From: Archilochus colubris | Lineage: Eukaryota > Chordata > Aves > Apodiformes > Trochilidae | Reading direction: 5' to 3' | Length of the DNA stretch: 64,000 nucleotides | Assembly (NCBI GenBank): GCA_023079485.1 | Contig: CM041089.1 | Coordinates: forward strand, 13,841,001 to 13,905,000 | Shown: positions 10,801 through 22,165 of the stretch, piece by piece | Layout: each line of letters opens with the position of its first letter | How positions within the stretch are numbered: the stretch's first letter is position 1 | The notes under the pieces: generated by a model | Seen by the model: the letters and a program-made list of their open reading frames with translations, nothing else | The model's database searches: none | What the model was told of the DNA's origin: nothing | Made by a program: the position numbers and the translations under genes

Positions 10801-13779
10801 CCTATATTTAGAGACTGTTCCTTAGCCCTGATGCCCCTGCCAGGGTACCTGTAGCCGATTTGGAAATGCTGAAGTATTGCCCAGCTTCATTAAATTCTCC
10901 ATCTGGTGCTTCCTTGTTCATTTCCCTACCATTTTTCTGCTTTAATGAGCCCAGCTGGGTCAGACTGAGCAGGGATCCGCCATCCCTCCATCCCTCCCCC
11001 AAGGACTCTGGTGAGCTGAAGGATCCAAAGATTCTCCACCTATCAATTTTCCCAGCTAGTCTCCTTCCAGTCCTGGGTATACTTAGCAACAGCACTCACC
11101 CAGACTCCTCTAAGGATCTGGAGAATCCAAGACAGCTGGGAAAGACGTGACAAAGCCAAGCCTGAGGTTGCCAGCCCAGCAGAACCTCCCCCCAGGCAGT
11201 GCCCATTCATGGGCTGCTCTCTGCAGCACATGGGGTGGGGAGCCCCAGGAGATGGGGGAATGAGGGAGAAACCCATTTCTCAGCTCAGAGCCCACAGGTG
11301 AGAGAAATCAGGCTGGTGAGCCAGGTTTCTGCTCTCAGGTGCCAATATCCTGCAGAGCTCAAGCACAGCAGTGGGAGAGCAACTAAGGTCAGGGGCTGCT
11401 TGGAGCATCCAGAGCTCTATGGAGCGTGTCCTAAATAACAGCCCCAATAACTACTGGGTTATCTAGCCCTGGTGTAAGGCAGCTCAGGCTCCCACTATCC
11501 AGGGTTTGATCCATCACCCCCTTGTCCCACCAGGACAGCAGGAGCCAAGCAGCCACCTCCCCAGAGCCCACCCCAGCTGGAAAAGCTTCAGCCCAGGCTT
11601 ACACTGCAGGAGTTTCTTATGCAGCCACTTCAGTTTGAGGAAGGGAGCACAACACCAGTTTGGTTCAGGTGGTGTTACACTGGTGTCAGCAAGGCTTTGC
11701 CAGCAAGTCCCCATCTGTGTGGGGAAACAGAGCAAGCCCTGCCCAAATTAGGATTTCTGGGACATTTTCTAAGACAAGCTCCACTTCTGCATGCACTGGG
11801 CATTGTGCACAATAGAGAAAGTTCCTCCTTTAAGCAAACCTGACAGCATTTTTCAGCCCCTAGCTCCTCACTGTGCTTTTACACTGGGATTTCTTTCCTG
11901 GCAGCTGTCTCAGGATTCCCTGCTCACCTCTCCAGGAGCACCCTCCTGACCCCATCCACACCCAGGGCAGCTTGCAGAGAGCTTTGTCCTCAAGGAGAGG
12001 AGATCAGAGAGCTGAGTTAGACACAGGGGGAGAAGAGATCACCCCAAAGGTTTCCTTCCTCTGTTTTCAGAGTGCAAAGCACCAACCAGCAAGCCTTTAA
12101 ATAGCACAGGTAAAAGCAGGAGAAGTTGAGAGCTACACATGAAACTATTACACAAGTCAGGGGGGAAAGTAATTCTCCATATTTCAAAACCAAACAAATA
12201 AAAAAAAAAGGAAGTTACCATTTGCTTGCCACTTCTTTTCTTTTTTGTTTTGTGGTAATTCTAAAATGCAGCTAAGGAGGAAGGGTTGTGCCATCCTGCC
12301 ATCAGCAGTCATATCCCTGTTTTTTTTAAAACGAGTGTCTAAAGGCTGTAAGGATTGGGGTGGTAGAGACCAGACCCCTCCAGCCAGCCTCTGCTTTTGC
12401 TGAAATTCCAGCAGAAAGCAGAGAAGGAAAGGAGCTACCCCTGTGTCCCCACCTGGCCCTGGCTCTGCCCATCTCCCTTGCACCTGCAGCAGCAAGAGGG
12501 GATGGGGAGCATCTGCTCCATGCTCCTGCAAGGTGAACTGAGCCTGGAGCAGAGGCATGGTCAGGCTAGAGCCATGCTGGGAATCCCACAGAGCACACTG
12601 AGGAACCCTCCAGCAGCCAAGGTTTCCCCTTTGTTTCAGCAGAGCCATGCACAGAGCCTTCCACTGCCTTTTGAAGCTTCCAGTCAAGCCCTCAGCCAAA
12701 GATAATTGCTGTCAGATGTCAGGCAAAACTACAAGCTGGCACTACAGGAGATGACACAGCTTTCTCCTCCTGTTGTCACCCAAAGTGGGTTTTTTTCCCC
12801 CATCAGCACTAACTGTGCTGGCTCTCAGAAGCCCTAGGGAAAGATGCTAATGCAAGCTTTGAAGCTGGAGGTAGAAAATCAGGCAACCCCCTCCTCCAAG
12901 CCCCTGGATGCTCAGCCTGAATCCAGTCCAAACCACTTTGGGGGGGATGAACCTTGCTTATACCCCAGCTTATCTCTGTCTGCCTCCACCTCAGACTGAT
13001 GTGGTCTCTGCTGCTGGTCCATCCCCTTTTAACCCCATGGAAAGCTGTCCCTGGGGGTGCAGACAGACCCCAGATTTTACAATCTCTGCTGATAAAAAAC
13101 CAGAGTGGAGGCCCGTGGAGGTGGAGAACCCTGCAGCAAGCAGCTTGAAACCTCATCAGGTTCATTAACTTAGAGGCAAGAAACTCCAGCAGCTGCTGCA
13201 AGGAGAGGAGGCAGCTGGTTTCTACCCAATGGTCTTAAAGATGGGGCTGATTTCAAGTGCAAGTTCAGGTTGCCAGACCCCTTGCTGAGCTTGCCTGCTG
13301 CTGGAGCTCTGACTCTCCCCTTGACCATCTCCCCCCCTTCTGAAGTCTTTGAAGCCCAAAGAAGATGAGACCCTTAGGAGGCCAAACCCCTCCCTAGCTG
13401 GAGGACCTCACCAAAAGGTCCATTTCAGCCTCATGCCTCATCATGACCATTTTGTCCTCACCATCCTCCTTCCCCACCATCACCCCTCCCAGCTTCCCAG
13501 CCTCAGTTTTCTGGGTCTGGGAGGCAGCTGGGATGTTGGGGTCCCCAGTTCCCAGTCCTTACCTCTCACTCTCCCTGGGGCATTCATCTCCTCCAGGGTT
13601 TAAGCCTTCTGCACCCTCCTGGCACCCCTCGGGGTCTGACATCTTCTAGGGCCCCCAGACAGCTGGGGAACAAGGGTGCTGTCTCTGTTTGGCTTTTCCT
13701 GTGCTCAGCAGAAGTGAAATGTGCCGGAAACTTCATGGGCTGAGGGTTTGGGGGGGATGGGAGAGGGGCAGAAGGAAGG

Positions 13780-13880
13780 CAAATTTGGGCGGTGGTTTTT
13801 TTGGGGGTTTTTTTGTGTGTTGGTTTGTTGTGGTTTTTTTGTTGTTGGAGGGGTTTTGTTGTTGTTGTTTTTTTCTTTAA
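13780..13880. repeat. G/T-rich low-complexity tract
   Basis: Runs of T separated by G, GTT and TGTG, with TTG repeated near 13855-13870. No coding or element signature. Confidence 0.6.
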
Positions 13881-14557
13881 ACCATTTGGAAACCAAGTTT
13901 CTCCTCTGCCACCAGCTCAAAATTGAAAAGTGTTGGGGTAATTCAAAGGGGAAGGAGGGGGCACAAACATCCCCACTGTGGCAGGGAGAGGAGTGACCCC
14001 CCCCACCCCCCCAGCTGCCCACACCACTTTGGGACAACAGCATCTCCAAACCACAGCACCTTACAGTGCACTGGCTCCCAAGGTCCTGCTGCAGGACCTG
14101 CTGAGCTTGTCCAGACCTCTCAAAGCCACCTAGAGCCAAAGGGGCTTCTGCCCTGCAGCTGTCACCTCCCTGCTCACCTCTGCTTCTTCCCCACACCTTC
14201 CCACTGCTGGCACCATGGGTGGAGGTTCTGCAGCACCTCCTGGGGTTTGGGCTCTTTATCTCTTCACAGCTGGTGAAGGACATGGCCAGGAGGCAGTGGT
14301 ACAGCCTGGCAGGAGGAGGATGCCAGCAGGGCACAACCTCACCCTTCCCTCCCTGCAGTGAGGGGGATGTGCACACCCAGCTTCAGGGGGAGACCCACAG
14401 CAGAGGTGTCCTCTGTCCCCACCCCATCAGCACAGCCCTTGTCAAAGCCTCCCTGACTCCACCAGGACCCCCACGGTGGGGACAGACCCTGCTGGCCCAC
14501 AGCACGGGTTGGGGTCTTGTCCCCCAAGCAGGTGACATCTGCCTCTCCCACCGAAGC

Positions 14558-14563
14558 TTTATT
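14558..14563 (-). terminator. Polyadenylation signal of TNNI2
   Basis: AATAAA on the minus strand, about 125 nt downstream of the TNNI2 stop codon. Cleavage is expected near 14540, which gives a short 3' UTR, normal for fast troponin I. Confidence 0.75.
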
Positions 14564-14688
14564 TACACCGCTGCTGCTCGGGGGCAGCTCTTGGCAAAAC
14601 CAGAGAGAAATGGCACCCAGTGCCCTTGAGCCCAGGGTGCTAGCAGGGACAGGAGAGAGCAGAGGATGGGTGTAGAGAGCCAAGGTGC

Positions 14689-17600
14689 TTAGGACTCGCC
14701 AGCCTCAAACATCTTCTTCCTGCCCTCCATGCCGGACTTCTCCTCGATGTTCTTCCGCCAGTCACCAACATCACGGAGGTCTTTCTCCTGGGGGAGGGAT
14801 GAGCACAGGGGTGCAAGCAGTGAGAACCCACCCAAGTGGGGCCCTTTGCCCTTCCACCCACGGAAAACCCATTATCAGCAAGAAGAACCCAATTCCACCT
14901 CCGTGTACATCTTTTTTTTTTGGCTGCTCTCTCCTTTTTCAACATCGTGGGTACCAAAGGAGGACACAGCGAGCAGGAACATTATGGGGAAAAGCTCACC
15001 CCCCACCCTGCCTGTCACCCAGGAAGGTGTGAGCCCTGAAAAATGGGGAAGTACCTTCTCAGTGTCCTCCTTCTTGACTTGCTTCAGGTTGGCTCGGAGG
15101 TCCATGTTGACCTTGTGCTTGGAGCCCAGCAGAGCCCTCAGCATGGCATCTGCGGACATGCGCACCCTGCGCAGCGCTGGCCTCTTGAACTTGCCCCGCA
15201 GGTCAAAGAGCTTCTGGTTCAAATCTTCCAGCTGTGGGGAGAAAAATGGGATGGAGGGATGGAGGGAATAGGGAGAAAGCAGGGCGTGGGTTTCATGAGA
15301 TGGACCCGGGGGGCAGGAAGAGGCTGGAGGTTCCCCTGAGGGATGGTGCTGGCAGAAACTCACCTCCTTGTTGGTCTTCTGTAGCTTCACCTCTGTGTCA
15401 TACCTCTCCTCATCCACTGCATCTATCTTGGCATGAAGCTTTTTGCACAGCTCCTGGGAGGGGAAACAGAGACAGTCATTGACTGGTGAAAGCCACACGT
15501 GTGATTCTGCTCTCCTGACTGCTCTGGCTCTGAAAGAACCCAGAATACCAGATGGGGTCAAGACCAGATGGCAAAGGGTGGCTCATAGGCCAGCTCCTGG
15601 TCTCCATGAAACCATCTTCAAGGAAACGCTGCCTCAACACATGGTTAAAAATGCAGCTTTCCTGCACAGACCCCTTCACACCACAGCTGGCTCTCCAACC
15701 ACCCCAAGGGCACCCACAGATAAGAAGGGGGCTGAGATGGGGAGGACAGCCAGATGCAACCACAGTTTTTCTGCTCCAGCAGAGTGAAAGCATTCAAGAA
15801 GTCTCTACCTGGAGTTCCTGCATGGATCCTGGGAGTGACAGAGGAGGGCAATGCTCTGCCAGGTAGTTTTGCTTTTCCACTTCTTTAGCAGCTGTTTCTT
15901 TTTCTATTTCAGTGACAGCAAGCTGGAGCATAGCACTCTGGAAGGCAGAAGGAGGATGGTCAGCATGGAGTGGAGGCAAGAGAAGACAGCAAGGGGGGGT
16001 TGGAAAGGAAGGGAGAGCCCTGATGGAGAGGCAGCTCAGGGAGCTCCACATCAATACCAGCATCTCCACGTAAGGGATAGTGGTGGGAACCCAATAAGGA
16101 GTGGGGAAGGGTGTGAAGGGCTCCCAGGTTGTGCACCATGGCCTTTTCCAGGAGGGAGAGTGCTGGCTGAGGATGGGATTGGGATGCTCAGGACACCCAG
16201 CAGTGCCATTCATACCTTCAGGTGCTGCCGACGGGCAGTGGCTGCCCTCCTCTTTTTCTGCAAGGGGGAGGAATGAGAGAGCAACAGGTTATAGGGTGCC
16301 CATTCCCCTTCCCCATACAACCCCCCAGTCTGCCAAGGACCTGCAGCCATGCCAGGGAGTTGGCTTCAACCAGGATCTATGGCTCGACACATGGTTGGTC
16401 CCCAAACCAGCAGCACCCAAAAGAGGAGGCTCCCTATGAACCCAGCCCTGCAACCTCAGGTAGCAAAAACCTCCAGAGTGCCTCAGGAGAAGATGATGAG
16501 GATGATAAAGATGTGTGTATAGCTTCAAACTTGGCTTCTTGGGGCTTTTAGCTTTTTGTTTCACTTCCTTTTCTCTAGGACATACGTTTTGCTTTGCACT
16601 CAACCGTGGATGAGTGCAAAATCCTGGATGCCCCTGGGCACCCTGGAGCTGGGGGATGATTTTCCTGAGCAGTCCCTGGCACACAAGGTGAAGAAGATGG
16701 TCAGGCAGGTGTCAACATGGAGGCTATGGAATTTCTGGAGCTGAAAAGCCCCAGGGTAGGTGATGCTGCACATGATACTGTGACAGACACCAACCCCTTT
16801 CGCAACTTTTCCCCAGGTCACTGGGTTCCCATGCAGTGGGGAGGAAGGTCCAGGGCCTCAGGGATGAATCCCAGCTGGAGGACAGACACAGCCACAGGAT
16901 CTGCAGCTCTGGAGGCTGCTTTGGCCAGGAGGGCCATGAGGCTGGGGCTGCAAAATGCAAACTGGCTCCTCCTTCCCCGGAAAAAGCCTGGAAGACTGAG
17001 CCTGCCCTTCTGCACCTGTGATGTGCAGGAACAGAGACCACAGCTCTCAAGTCTTGAAAAAAAAAAAGCCACAACCTTGGTGTGCAGCTGTTTTGGCAGC
17101 ATTTTGCCCAAAAGACTGAGCAAAGCTGAGTGAGGCTGGGGCAAGGGGAAGCTCACCCTGACTTGTGATACACTGGTGGGGGAGTGAGAAAGCAGCACTG
17201 GGTGTGTGTGGGTCTGTGCTGCAGAGAGGAGGAAGTGGATAAGGATCTGCAGAGCTAAATGTCAGAACATCTGTCTTGGTTTGTATATGCAAATGGTGCC
17301 AAGGCCCTCCTGACAGGACTGAAGGGCTCTGCAGGGGCAAAGCACCCAGCTCTGAGATGCAGGATGTCAGTAGCTGGCAGGATTTTGCTCATCATGAATC
17401 TGGCCATGGGCCACGAGAGAGCAGATGCCCTGAGCACTGTCAGTGCAGGGCTTATTCTCCCTCTGAAAAGTGGCACCTTAGCAAAAAGTGCCCTTCCAGC
17501 CTAGCCTGGGCTCAGTGAGGAATCTGCTTGTGAAGCACCTTCTTGTGAAGTTTCTGTATGTCCCTGAAATCCTCTTTTCTCTTGGTGAGGACAAGCTTGA

Positions 17601-18427
17601 GCTTGTGGTGTTCTGGACATATGGAGAGGTGCCAAGGAGAGATGGAGGATGGAACAACTTGCTAAGATGGAGTGACAAAGCCGTTCACAACTCTCCTACA
17701 CCTTCCCTTGCATTTCCACAGCCACCCCCAGGTTTCAAGGCCAGCCCAGAACTTGCTAAGGGTTCAACCTCCACCCTGCCCTTAGTCCAGATCGACTTTG
17801 AGAAGTGATTTGGCAGTGCTTGGTGGGCAAAAAAAAACAAAAAACAAACCAAACCAAGGGTCTGGGTGTGGTAAAGGACAGGAGGATGCTTGAGCAATGG
17901 CTGGGTGTAAGGACAAGGGATGGAGGAAGCTCTGGACCACTGCCTTCCCAGCACCATCTCGTGGCCGGCCAGGGGAACAAGAAATGAGGGGAAAAAGCAG
18001 CTAACTCCACACCAGGAGGTAAAAAAAGACCTTCAAAAGGGATATTCTTTCCTTCTGCTTCCCATCTTTATCACAGGCAGTCAGCAAGAAGGCTTTGATA
18101 GGAACTTCCCCCTTGCCCTCAGGCCATACCCCACACCACCCCAGCTCCCAGCAGCTGCTTTTCCTAAGGAGGAATGGGGAACCAGGACTAAAACTATGGG
18201 AATTTCTCAAGGAAAAACCCCAGCAAGGCACACTTACCTCTTCACTGTTGAGGAGGAGCAGATGGACAAGGAAGGGAAGGAAGAGAAAGGGAGGAAAAGG
18301 CAGTTAGCATCCTCATCAGAAAGCAGCAGAATAATTTTATCAAGTATAAAAAGCTGGCAGTTGAAAAAAAAGCTTTTAGATGCCAACAACATGTTAAAGA
18401 CAGAAAAATGGGAACTTACTCAGACAT
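14689..18427 (-). CDS. TNNI2: Troponin I, fast skeletal muscle (complete coding region, 7 coding exons)
   Basis: This is the inhibitory subunit of the thin-filament troponin complex. It blocks actomyosin ATPase until Ca2+-troponin C binds it. Coding exons in transcript order are 18427-18420, 18244-18238, 16257-16216, 15937-15809, 15453-15364, 15231-15055 and 14787-14689. They total 552 nt, or 183 residues, all in phase with canonical GT-AG junctions. Visible parts include the start [19 protein letters not shown], the [16 protein letters not shown] segment of the IT arm, and the heptad-rich TnT-binding segment. These are followed by the inhibitory region ([12 protein letters not shown], about residues 105-116), the switch region [17 protein letters not shown], and the C-terminal [20 protein letters not shown] block. 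Exon 3 is only 7 nt. Residue 111 is Ala where I recall Pro in other fast isoforms. A noncoding first exon is proposed at about 20173-20228. Confidence 0.96.
16258..18237. other. TNNI2 intron 3
   Basis: Nearly 2 kb between the 7-nt exon and the 42-nt exon. I see no other exon, no CR1 and no RNA gene here. Confidence 0.7.
18238..18244 (-). other. TNNI2: Seven-nucleotide microexon of TNNI2
   Basis: TGAAGAG lies between a pyrimidine-rich acceptor (ctcctcctcaacag) and a consensus donor (gtaagtg). It joins ATGTCTGA upstream to AAAAAG downstream, giving Met-Ser-Asp-Glu-Glu-Lys-Lys. Skipping it would shift the frame. Confidence 0.9.
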
Positions 18428-18449
18428 CTTGCTTCAGGTGGTTGTAAGC
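18420..18449 (-). other. TNNI2: TNNI2 exon 2 with start codon
   Basis: An acceptor (tttcattgcag) is followed by 22 nt of leader, then ATGTCTGA and the donor gtaagttcc. The ATG is at 18427-18425 in the context CAAGATGT. It is the only frame that joins onto the rest of TNNI2. Confidence 0.88.
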
Positions 18450-20172
18450 CTGCAATGAAAACCAAAGAGAAAAAAAAAGTTTCACAACTATTCACACTGG
18501 TGAACTCAGGTTTAAAAACAGAGCAAGATTCCTCTAGAAAACAAAAATTAAAAATAAAAAAAAAAAAAAGAGGAACAGGTTTGCTCTGATTTCCCAACTT
18601 CTCCAAATTTTCATCATATGGGGAACTAGGCTGCAGCTTGGGGATGAGAGCCAAACACAAACCTTACTCACAGCCACAGAAGCCTCAGCATCAGGGCCTC
18701 CTGGCCCAGCAGCATTTGGTTTGGTCACAGAGATGTGTGACAGAAGCTCCTGCAAGCACCTTTTTTTTTTTTTAACCCCCAGTGCAATGAAAGAAAAAGA
18801 GGAAGAAGCTATTTTGAAGCTACTGCTTCACTGGGCCCTGCAGTCTTGCCCCACTTCATCAAGAAATATCCCAAAGGCTGCAGAGGGTTGGGACAATCTG
18901 GAAAGAGGGAGGCAGGGATTCCAAGGGACAAGGAAGGACTTGAGAGGTAGCACATGCATCCCTTGTGTGGGGCATGGGAACCTCTTGCAACAACCTCAGC
19001 ATATGGAATGGGGTTGAATGCTCTTGGTGAAGGCAGAAGGAGTTTCCCCAGGCAATTCCCTGCATTTCCTTTCAGTGGAACATCATCAGGGACAAAGCAG
19101 CACATCAAGGGGGATGTCACCTTTGTTGTGCTGTCAGTTATCTCCCTGTAAATAGAATTCTGCTCTCCTAGCAGGGCAATTCTCTCCATCTTGTATCTCC
19201 TATTGGGAGGGGGCTGGAGTGTTGGCCAAGCCCAACCCAAGGCAATGTCTGCAGAGCAGGGAAAGCCCCAAGCCCCAGCTACCTGCAGACCTGGGAGGCT
19301 CTGTTGGAAGGTGAAGTGTTAACAGGGGCTCATGCCCAAGGGAGGAGGCACAGCCTGCAGGGCCAAGGAAATTTTATCCTGGAAAATGTGCAGGCCCATC
19401 ACATTATTTTGGGGTGGAGGAGGGGAGTCAAGTGCTTCTAAAAATGGTCAGGGAGCTGCAGGAGTTGCAGCTGTCTCCTCGGCCAGCAGAGCCTTTCCCC
19501 TGTGCCAGCCAAGGGAGGTCAGGGCAATGCAAAGCAAAAGCCACCACAGGTGGCAGGGCTGCAGCTGAGGGACAGGGTGGCCGAGGCACTCCAGCTCTTT
19601 TTCTCCTTGCATCCCTGCCCCACACAGCCCCTCTCCAGCAGCACCTTCGCTGGGAGTCCTGCAGAAGTCAGGGGCCAACACCAGGCTGCAGCTTCCTGCC
19701 TGCAACCTGGGCTCTAAGTCACCTGCTCCTGGGTGGGGGACACAGGACTTTTGGATGGCATCCTTGCCCCACGGCTTGTTTTGGGTTAGGGAGGTGCTGC
19801 AAAGGTTGTTGTGAGCAGGGAGCATCAATCCCCAAGCTCCAGGCAAGGACCCCATGGCCCTGGGGAGGTCAGTGCCAGGGAGGCTGCAGCTCCCTTTGCC
19901 CTTGCCACTCAAGCCAGGGGGCAAAGCCAACCATGGGAAGGGAAGGCATGGAACCAGAGAGAAAGAAGGTCACTGGAAAAGAGAGATTTTTCAACACAGA
20001 GCCCCTCTCCTGCAGGCAAAGGAGGGGGTTTTTATGAGCATCCCCCCCTTTTCTCTCAGCAGGTCACACCACCTGGAACTTCTCTCTCTCTAAACCTCAG
20101 GTGAGTGTTATCTGCTCCCCCTCACCCTCAAAGAGCAAGCTGTGTCAGTAAGAGTCATGCAAAACAGCTCAC
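18450..20172. other. TNNI2 intron 1
   Basis: No exon was seen. It contains A-rich runs (18541-18570, with a MEF2-like TTAAAAATAA at 18548-18557). In quail, an enhancer lies in intron 1 of this gene; a homologous element may be here, but I cannot point to it with confidence. Confidence 0.5.
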
Positions 20173-20228
20173 CCAAGTCTGGAGGAGAAAATCAGAGAGT
20201 GCTGCTGGCTGGAGAGAACGGAGTGGCA
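20173..20228 (-). other. TNNI2: Candidate noncoding first exon of TNNI2
   Basis: On the minus strand a stretch ending CCAGACTTGG|gtgagctg has a good donor and lies 1.7 kb upstream of the ATG exon, as expected for the leader exon of this gene. The right-hand (5') end is set only by assuming a start about 30 nt from an AT-rich element at 20257-20264. Not proven without transcript data. Confidence 0.5.
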
Positions 20229-20236
20229 GCCGCAGG

Positions 20237-20264
20237 CAGCTGGCTGAGTAAGGAGGTATAAAAG
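20237..20264. promoter_or_regulatory. Putative muscle promoter core: CAGCTG E-box and TATA element
   Basis: A CAGCTG E-box (20237-20242), the type of site bound by MyoD-family factors, is 14 nt from TATAAAAG (20257-20264). The TATA box is perfect on the plus strand. On the minus strand, the direction of TNNI2, it reads CTTTTATA. It may serve TNNI2, an opposite-strand transcript, or both. Confidence 0.5.
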
Positions 20265-21083
20265 GGCTTCTCGGGTGGCTCAGCAGAAAATCCACCTTCT
20301 CTTTAAGGGCATGGAGACCTTCTCAGACCAATGATGTGCAAGAGTCTCTTGTGTACCTCCCTTGGCTGGGGCAGGCCAGGCAGGCAGCCCTGGAGGAGAG
20401 GGCAGCAAGCAGGGGCTGGAGGCGTGGGGAGGGGGAGGACAACTCCTACCCAGATGGTGGGGAAGAAAAACCACCCAGGGAGCTGCTCTTCCTCAGGAGT
20501 GCTGAGGAGGGAGCCTTCTTCCTCCTCCTCCTCCTCCCAGCAACCTGCACCACTAGATATGGCTTCAAGGCTGCGGGGAGCCCAGGCTGCCTGCACACAG
20601 CCATCCATCTGCTAGGTCTCTGATATATCCAAGTTTCCTGTTGGAGACACAAGAAGTGGCTTTTTCATGGAGAGAGGCACAGCTCCGTTATCCCCCAAGG
20701 GCTTAGGAGCAGCTCTGTCCTTCAGGAATCACCTCCTGACCCACTGCAAGTGCCAGAGCAACCCCATCCCCTGCTACCAGGGTCCTTTTACCCCACTTAG
20801 CACATTTGCAGCTCCTCCCCATCTGAAATATTTCAACACAACTCAAGGTTTTGATGAAACCTGTGCAGCCTCAGCAGACCACAACCTCCCCCCCACCCCG
20901 AGGCTGCAATGTAGGGCCTGGGGAAGGGCATGGGGGAAGCAGCCCCACACCACCAGCAAGAAAAGAAAGAAAAGAAACCCACCCCCCCCGTGCCAGACAC
21001 CCCAGATCCGTATCTCCACGGAGCTGAGAAAGAGGCAGGTGGAAATGTAGCTGGAAATATTCACCAGCAAGAGTCACAGCACA

Positions 21084-21087
<4 letters not shown>

Positions 21088-21115
<28 letters not shown>
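21088..21115 (+). repeat. (GT)14 microsatellite
   Basis: An uninterrupted run of 14 GT dinucleotides, likely length-polymorphic. Confidence 0.97.
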
Positions 21116-21312
21116 AGGGGATCCCATGGAGACAGGAGTCCAAACAGCTCCTGCCCTCCTCCCCCAGCCCAGGCACTCCCTCCCCCCTCAGCCAGGGTTT
21201 TTTAGGCTGATTCAGACATAGCCCTGACAGTATTTTCCAGGTGCCTCTCAGAGATCCTATGGATGGAGGTAAAGCTGCTGCTGCAAACTTCCCGTTTCCC
21301 CACACTGAGCGT

Positions 21313-21420
21313 TGTGGAATCATGGAATCATCAAGGCTGGAAAATCCTTCTGAGATCACCAAGCTCAACCATCCACCCTACAACCAATAACTGCAAAACC
21401 ATCCCCTGTAGCACCTCCAG
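21313..21420 (-). mobile_element. CR1 fragment, minus orientation
   Basis: Plus strand reads 'gtggaatcatggaatcatca', then 'ggctggaaaatccttctgag' and 'atcaccaagctcaacc'. This is the reverse complement of a CR1 3' tip, in diverged form. Confidence 0.75.
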
Positions 21421-22159
21421 AAGGAGCTGGTGAAGGAAAAGCAAGTCCCTGAGACAGGGTTGGTGTCTTGCAGGGATTTGTCCCCAGACAGGTAGAGGAG
21501 GGACAAAGCTCCAATGTGGGATCAGGATTTGATCCTTTGTGATGTTAAGAGGGAGAAGGTTTGGGTTATGAACATCTCAGTGTCAATGTCTGCTCCAGAT
21601 CTGAGTTACCCCCTTGCAAATCCACCATGGGTCCTGGAAATGAAGAGTGAAGGTGCAGCTCAGCCCAGCTTTTTGGTTGGTTTTCCCTCACCTGGGCTGT
21701 GGGGCAGCACCTGGTGAAGGATCCAAGCTTGGGAAGAGCTGGAACAAGAAGCAGCCTGATCCAACCCTCCTCCTCACTCACCTCCTGCTCATTCACATCC
21801 CCAGGCTGGTGAGACAAGGATCTGTAGCTCCAGGCATCCCTGGTAAACACAGAAATTAAACTCCAGCAGCTTCTGTCCCCCCAGGAGCATCCCTCCCTGC
21901 CAGCACTCAGGAAGTCTCATTGGCAGAGACATCACAGCACCCAGCACCCATCTCCTCTCTGGACTTAAGAACAGCTTGGCAGAAGGAATGTCTGCTTGTC
22001 CCAGCTAAAGCCAATTTCTCATCACAGAGACCAAAGCAAACCCACTTGCAGACAGCCAGCAGCATCCCCAAAAGCAGAAATCACCCATTCAGGGACAGCT
22101 CAGCCACTTCTCACTGCCAACCCCACAAGCCATGGATGACTCTAGAGTGAAACCAAAGC

Positions 22160-22165
22160 TTTATT
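22160..22165 (-). terminator. Candidate polyadenylation signal of the phosphatase-like gene
   Basis: AATAAA on the minus strand, about 1.45 kb beyond the stop codon at 23620. I saw no closer canonical signal. The intervening 22166-23619 would then be 3' UTR. It holds no other gene that I can support. Confidence 0.4.

Larger units (their letters stand above)
3900..14539. other. Intergenic region between LSP1 promoter and TNNI2 3' end
   Basis: No protein-coding exon could be supported. Open frames up to 223 codons occur, but they lack splice context, family motifs or a sensible start. Contents seen: a MIR-like fragment (4096-4145), poly-T (about 4755-4776), a CR1 split into two parts (7195-7465 and 7812-7895), AT-rich sequence with a 25-bp palindrome between those parts, and a G/T-rich tract (about 13780-13880). 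Confidence 0.6.
20265..22159. other. Region between the TNNI2 promoter and the 3' end of the phosphatase-like gene
   Basis: No coding exon supported. It holds a (GT)14 microsatellite and a short CR1 fragment (both listed separately) and a pyrimidine/purine-biased patch near 20510-20540. Confidence 0.6.

Noticed and set aside
13705..14376. Open frame of 223 codons on the minus strand
   Set aside because: It crosses the G/T-rich tract, giving Asn/Lys/Thr runs, and has no recognisable domain or splice context.
19414..20037. Plus-strand open frame of 207 codons
   Set aside because: It lies in TNNI2 intron 1. Cys/Gly/Pro-rich composition, no motif, and no link to the plus-strand TATA at 20257, which is downstream of it.
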